DNA of 64,000 nt, from the NCBI GenBank assembly GCA_963989385.1, contig OZ022502.1, positions 8,819,001 through 8,883,000 of the forward strand, read 5' to 3'. Below are positions 59,739 to 64,000 of this stretch, piece after piece (within the stretch, counting starts at the first letter, position 1; every line of letters begins with the position of its first letter). Position numbers and translations under genes: made by a program. This stretch comes from Ctena decussata (Eukaryota; Mollusca; Bivalvia; Lucinida; Lucinidae). The notes beneath the pieces were generated by a model. That model searched no databases and was not told where the DNA came from. It saw nothing but the letters and a program-made list of their open reading frames with translations.

Positions 59739-60219
59739 TTTGCATATGCAAAAAGGCCAGCTGAAAAAGGCAGGTTTTCCGACCAGGTCAGACTGTAAAG
59801 ACACCAGAGGTATCACTTTGGTTTAAAAAAAGAAGAGGATTTGTAATTACTATCTGATCAGAAAACTTCACAATAATTTCAGATCTCAACATGAGCCTAT
59901 TACCCACAAAACTTGTCTTCCAAATTTCCGACACAAACAAGGCTATAGCCAGAGAAGATCGTCAGAGGTTTTAAATTTAAGATGTCTTTAAATTTTATCT
60001 GTCTTTTTATAAAGATTTTATAAAGATGTCTTTTTATAACACAATGCTCTAGATGGCTTTAAAAAGTCCCTGATCGTCATGCGTATGGAATCTCTTGGCA
60101 CGCTGTAGTGCACTGCAACACAATCTGAAATAAGGACAGAATAATTTCTCTGTATAAAACAATGTAGTAGAATGAGTTACATGTAGCTCATGAAAATATG
60201 ACACATTCTTTTGTAGATG
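59739..60219. other. No gene recognised
   Basis: Contains the direct repeat ATTTTATCTGTCTTTTTATA-like / AAGATGTCTTT near 59985-60035, otherwise unassigned. Confidence 0.4.
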
Positions 60220-60375
60220 ATTTGTTCCCTTTTCTGCTGATTCAAAAAGAGGAAGTTTCAAAAGAATGGACACTACCTCCGCGAGGTTTGCCCACTTAAG
60301 TAACTGACCATCCCGAAGATGACCTCAGCCCAGTTTACTGTGACCCTAGGGCCTAAAGCAAAATAAAAAAAAATC
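60220..60375 (+). mobile_element. SINE, diverged copy of 30223-30435
   Basis: Shares CCTTTTCTGCTGATTCAA-AAG, then AGTAACTGACCATCCCGA-ATGACC and the A-rich end (AAAGCAAAATAAAAAAAA). The target duplication is no longer visible. Confidence 0.6.
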
Positions 60376-61349
60376 TTGAAAATGAAGATAATAAAATGTA
60401 CTTTAATATTCCAGGTTATCTACTGATCCATGGAGCTTAGCAAATTCTGCTGCTCCCTTTCTATAGGTGATTTTGATGTGATTCCTACTTTATGTTGTTT
60501 GGAGTAGGTGTTTCACAGGAATTTCATATTCTATTGTTTGTTTGTTTTTTTTATATATGTAAGCTGTAGGGATCAATTACTTCAGTTGGGCAAGAGAAAG
60601 AGCTATTTGTTTTTGCTATTGTTTACTTGCAATTATCATGTGGTTTCTGTTCGGAGGATTTTCTTCCTCTTGGTGCTTGGGATGGGCTGCGTTATTTTAT
60701 TCAAGCACTCCTTTGGCTTTCATATAATTATTCAGATGAAAAAGCAGGTATCTGGCCAAGCTGGATGGCTCTTCTTTCAAAATTGAGATGTGTGACTACT
60801 TTGGTTACTTTAAAACTTGTGCAGTGCCCGGCATAGCCTTTATTTGCCAGGACCCCATATGGCAGGCACATATATGTTACTGAACAGATTCTATTTAAAA
60901 CTTTAGACAGCAATAATTATCTTTAAACTAACTACTTTACCTTCTAGAAAAGACCATTTTCTTTGGTCAGCTAGCGCTGGCCTCTGACCCCCATTTTTAT
61001 TTTTCCTCCCCGATAGGCTGTGGCCTTCATATTCGTCTTGACGAAATAGCAGCTTGAATGCTGCCACGAGTCCCTTCTTGTATTTAGCGTTAGTGGTCAG
61101 TATTTCTAATACTTGGCTCTGTAAAGTAAACAGTAAAATTTTACGTAAACAAAATCTGGTACCAGCTCATATGAGCCGTGTTGTAAAAGAATAAGTCTTA
61201 AGGGTTTCCAACAAGGTTCAATTCAAACCAGGCTGTTCAAGTTACAGCTTGAAATTTCAGATTTAGGAATTCGAACTATCATATTCTTTGTAGAGAAAAC
61301 AAAGATGTATCAACTGCACCCAGTTACTTCCTAGCTTATCTGTTAGTTT
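60376..61349. other. No gene supported
   Basis: A hydrophobic 92-residue frame at 60508-60786 overlaps others in different frames and has no recognisable domain. No array, TIR or splice-bounded exon was evident. Confidence 0.35.
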
Positions 61350-61530
61350 GCGTTGAGGTGTAACATCCCAATCAACAATTTTACAGTCATGACAGGACCG
61401 AGCCACTGCTTCCTGGGTATTACCAGTACTTTCGGAGAGTAAAGTGTTTAGCTCAAGGACACAACACAGCAGAGATGGGTATCCAACCCCCAACCAGAGT
61501 CTGATGCTCTACCACTGAGCCACCCAACTC
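61350..61530 (-). mobile_element. tRNA-derived SINE, copy 2
   Basis: On the minus strand: GTGGCTCAGTGGTAGAGCAT (A box), GGTTGGATACCC (B box region), then TTGTGTCCTTGAGCTAAACA and the tail shared with 59410-59612. It is the same family, separately diverged. Confidence 0.75.
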
Positions 61531-61544
61531 ACTTATATATATAT

Positions 61545-61656
61545 ATATGCCACTGCATGAGAAAACCTGCTTTTTGCATGCAGGAAAACAAATGCCTAAC
61601 TTATCCTTTGTTTTCCTACATGCACAAAGTAGGTTTTCTCATGCATTGGCATATAT
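61545..61656. mobile_element. Foldback MITE, about 112 bp
   Basis: Two arms of about 48 bp pair: ATATGCCACTGCATGAGAAA and its complement at the far end, and GCAGGAAAACAAA against TTTGTTTTCCTAC. A loop of about 12 bp separates them. It lies in a (TA)n tract, so target duplications cannot be read. Confidence 0.75.
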
Positions 61657-61731
61657 CAATAAACTTCTGCTTTACTCATATGTAAACAGCTGAGTTCATG
61701 TCATGACACTGAGTCAGTTATCTATCAGTGC

Positions 61732-61732
<1 letters not shown>

Positions 61733-61763
<31 letters not shown>

Positions 61764-61770
61764 AAAAAAA
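61733..61770 (+). repeat. C20-A homopolymer block
   Basis: Twenty C (61733-61752), then A-rich sequence. Possible G-quadruplex on the minus strand. Length may be an assembly estimate. Confidence 0.85.
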
Positions 61771-62037
61771 AACAGAGGACCAATGGTCCTGTTAAAGCTC
61801 ACCTGATCTCAGGGCCTACTATAAGTACTAAAATAAGTTTTGCCAAATTTGACATTGAAGTAAAATATTTCAAGGTCAACTCAAGGACATCATTTATATA
61901 AACGGGGTAAAGCTTGAGTTCATAATGCTCCATGCCAACTGTCATGATCATAGGACTATTAGATCTGTAGGAAAAGATTAAGGTTTTACCATATATGGGT
62001 CTGGTGGCCATCTTGGTGATGTGACTTGGACAAATTA
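61771..62037 (+). mobile_element. HINE-like family A 5' fragment
   Basis: Begins ACAGAGGACCAATGGTCCTG...AGCTCACCTGA, a family A 5' end, followed by one core unit (ACCATATATGGGTCTGGTGG). It is cut by the 3' end of an oppositely oriented copy at 62038. Confidence 0.6.
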
Positions 62038-63140
62038 TTAGCTCACCTGAGCCGAAGGCTCATAGGTGAGCTTATAGGATACTCATGGTCCTGCGTCCGG
62101 CCGGCCGGCGTCGTCCACAATGCTCAAAGAATTTCTTCTCCAAAACCGCTTGGCCAATCAAAGCCAAATTTTATGTGGAGTCTCCTTGGGTAGGGGGAAC
62201 GAAAGTTTGTTTGCGGCATCTGGGTCACATGACCAAGATGGCCGCCACGCCCATATATGGTAAAAACCCTTCAAAAATCTTCTCCAGAACCGGCAGGCCG
62301 ATTTTCACGAAACTTGGTATGTAGCATCGGGGACTCCAGCCCATCATAGTTTGTTCAAATGATGACCCTGGAGTGACCTTGACCTATTTTACGGCAAGGT
62401 CAAATTTGGTAACTTAGGCTTTTCTATAGGAAAAGTGAAAACAGTGGATTTTTCAGAAACTACTGCTGCCAGTGACCTGAAAGTTAGTAGGAGCAGACAT
62501 CTAATTGAATATATGAAGATATATGTGAGTATTGAAGGTCAAGGTCATTTCTTGACCTTGGCCCAAGGTCATGTACATACAAAAATTCAAACTGGATTTT
62601 CTCAGAAACTACTGTGTTGATCTGAGCCAAATCTGATGACATAATGCTGGTCACATGACCAAGATGGCCACCATGCCCATATATGGTAAAAACCCGTCAA
62701 GAATCTTCTCCGGAACAGGCAGGCCGATTTCCACGAAACTTGGTATGTAGCATTGGGGACTCCAGCCCATCATAGTTTGTTCAAATTGTGACCCTGGAGT
62801 GACCTTGACCTATTTTACGGCAAGGTCAAATTTGGTAACTTAGGCTTTTCTATAGGAAAAGTGAAAACAGTGGATTTTTCAGAAACTATTGCAGCCAGTG
62901 ACATGAAAGTTAGTAGGAGCAGACTTCTTATTGAATATATGAAGCTATGTGAGTATTGAAGGTCAAGGTCATTTCTTGACCTTGGCCCAAGGTCGTGTAC
63001 ATACAAAAATTCAAACTGGATTTTCTCAGAAACTACTGTGTTGATCTGAACCAAATTTTGTATGAAAGCTTTCAGGTACAAGGAAATGAAAATCTGATGA
63101 CATGATGCTGGTCACATGACCAAGATGGCCACCACGCCTA
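62038..63140 (-). mobile_element. HINE-like family A element, minus orientation
   Basis: It starts with its terminal hairpin TTAGCTCACCTGAGC-CGAAGGCTCATAGGTGAGC (62038-62072), then GTCCGGCCGGCCGGCGTCG. Core units of 426 and 462 bp start at TCACATGACCAAGATGGCC (62225, 62651, 63113). They contain GACCTTGACC and AAGGTCAAGGTCA motifs. Its 5' end is cut by the family I element. Confidence 0.65.
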
Positions 63141-63142
63141 TA

Positions 63143-63685
63143 TTTTTAGTTTGACTGCACAAAGTGCAGAGGAGCTGTTGTAGTCACCACAGTGGTACGC
63201 ATTGCCGCTCCCATCACACTTTGTTAAAGTTTTCTAGAAGTATATCTTGACAACCACTTGTCAGAAAGCATTCAAACATGGACCATAGGTACCCTATAGA
63301 GTTGGCTTTCATTCCACGACATCAGATCCCAGGGTCCATGCTGGGGGGTGGGGCTAGAGGTCAAAATCTAGTACATCTCCAAAAACTAGGATTTTTGAGT
63401 TAAAGTTTTCTTGGTAACCACTTATCAGAAAGCATTCATACTTGGACCATAGGTACCCAGTAGGGTTAGCTTCCATTCCATGACATCGGACCCCTGGGTC
63501 TATACTGGAAGATGGGGCTAGAGGTCAAAATCTAGTACATCTCCAAAAAGTAGTATTTCTATGTTAAAGGTTTTTAGAAGTCTTTATCTTTGCAACTACT
63601 TATCAGAAAGCATTCATACTTGGACACAGTAGGGTTAGCTTTCATTCCATGACATCAGACATCAGGGTCCATCAGGGTACCACGC
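63143..63685 (-). mobile_element. HINE-like family I element, minus orientation, partial
   Basis: In its own orientation it ends CTCTGCACTTTGTGCAGTCA, then AACTAAAAA, a 3' hairpin. The core has units of about 180 bp keyed on TATCAGAAAGCATTCATACT and GGGGCTAGAGGTCAAAATCT. No ACGG tract is seen, and its 5' end was not found. Confidence 0.55.
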
Positions 63686-64000
63686 TGATTATGTATAAAA
63701 TACGGGAGGTCTGTGTCTTGTTTGCAGCCCACAAGGCAATAACTGTCCGAACTAGCAAAATATTGTGGTGTTTACCCCTTATTTTCCTCATGTGCAATCC
63801 TATCTCAACAGGTGTTTCGTGGGAGGGAACAAAAATCACAACAACGAGGAAATGCCTTTCCATATCCTTTGGTGTGCAAGGAAACCGATATAAAACAGAC
63901 AAAATAGCTTTCTTATGTTTTAAAGAAACATTCATTTTGGTTCAAATTAACGACTTTCAAACGCAAGCGTTCCTGGTTTGTTTACTTTTTTTGGACCCTC
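63686..64000. other. No gene supported
   Basis: An 87-residue minus-strand frame (63672-63935) has no recognisable domain. The sequence is less repetitive than its left flank and could be the edge of an element or gene beyond the window. Confidence 0.3.

Noticed and set aside
60508..60786. Hydrophobic 92-residue frame as a membrane protein
   Set aside because: T-rich DNA easily gives hydrophobic frames. It overlaps other frames and has no recognisable domain or splice context.

Overview
The window looks like a repeat-dense, AT-rich stretch of a bivalve mollusc nuclear genome, perhaps a heterodont clam. The clade call rests on the repeat types. Many elements have the pearl/HINE layout: a 5' inverted-repeat motif, a tandem core of about 140-165 bp units, an ACGG-type microsatellite, then a 3' hairpin. 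tRNA-headed SINEs with the conserved 'GTGTCCTTGAGC' body are also present. I see no intact protein-coding gene. The only host-gene trace is a broken F-box/leucine-rich-repeat segment near 26.4-27.1 kb. Most open frames are translations of tandem arrays or decayed transposons.

Layout. 1-9.6 kb: nested HINE-type arrays (families A, B and G), with a CAGGG element (2387-3063) and a 769-bp TIR element (7451-8219) inside them. 9.6-15 kb: a truncated array split by a 974-bp mariner-like element, then a minus-strand LINE relic that carries an inserted foldback and a second, inverted LINE 3' fragment. 15.3-20.3 kb: families D, B and G. 20.3-28.4 kb: lower-copy DNA with MITEs, foldback palindromes, a family C element, the F-box pseudogene and a 1.2-kb element holding about 26 CCATGG palindromes. 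28.6-30.6 kb: a family A element with a SINE.

31-44.5 kb: a roughly 2,036-bp unit repeated four times. The second copy is split by a 4.95-kb insertion (35401-40350) with the arrangement of a DIRS-type tyrosine-recombinase retrotransposon: inverted terminal repeats plus an internal complementary region that matches the joined ends. It has no visible coding sequence. 44.5-55.7 kb: a TTAA-flanked element and two family E copies, the second holding up to five levels of nested insertions, including a hAT element with a clean 8-bp duplication. 55.7-64 kb: a second CAGGG copy, a minisatellite split by family H, a degenerate CCATGG/ACGGC repeat, several SINEs and inverted-orientation A/I arrays.

No genes act together as a pathway here. 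The content is a layered transposition record, and many insertions can be ordered because the interrupted arrays show the empty site. Family letters A-I are local labels for this window. All family assignments are by eye.
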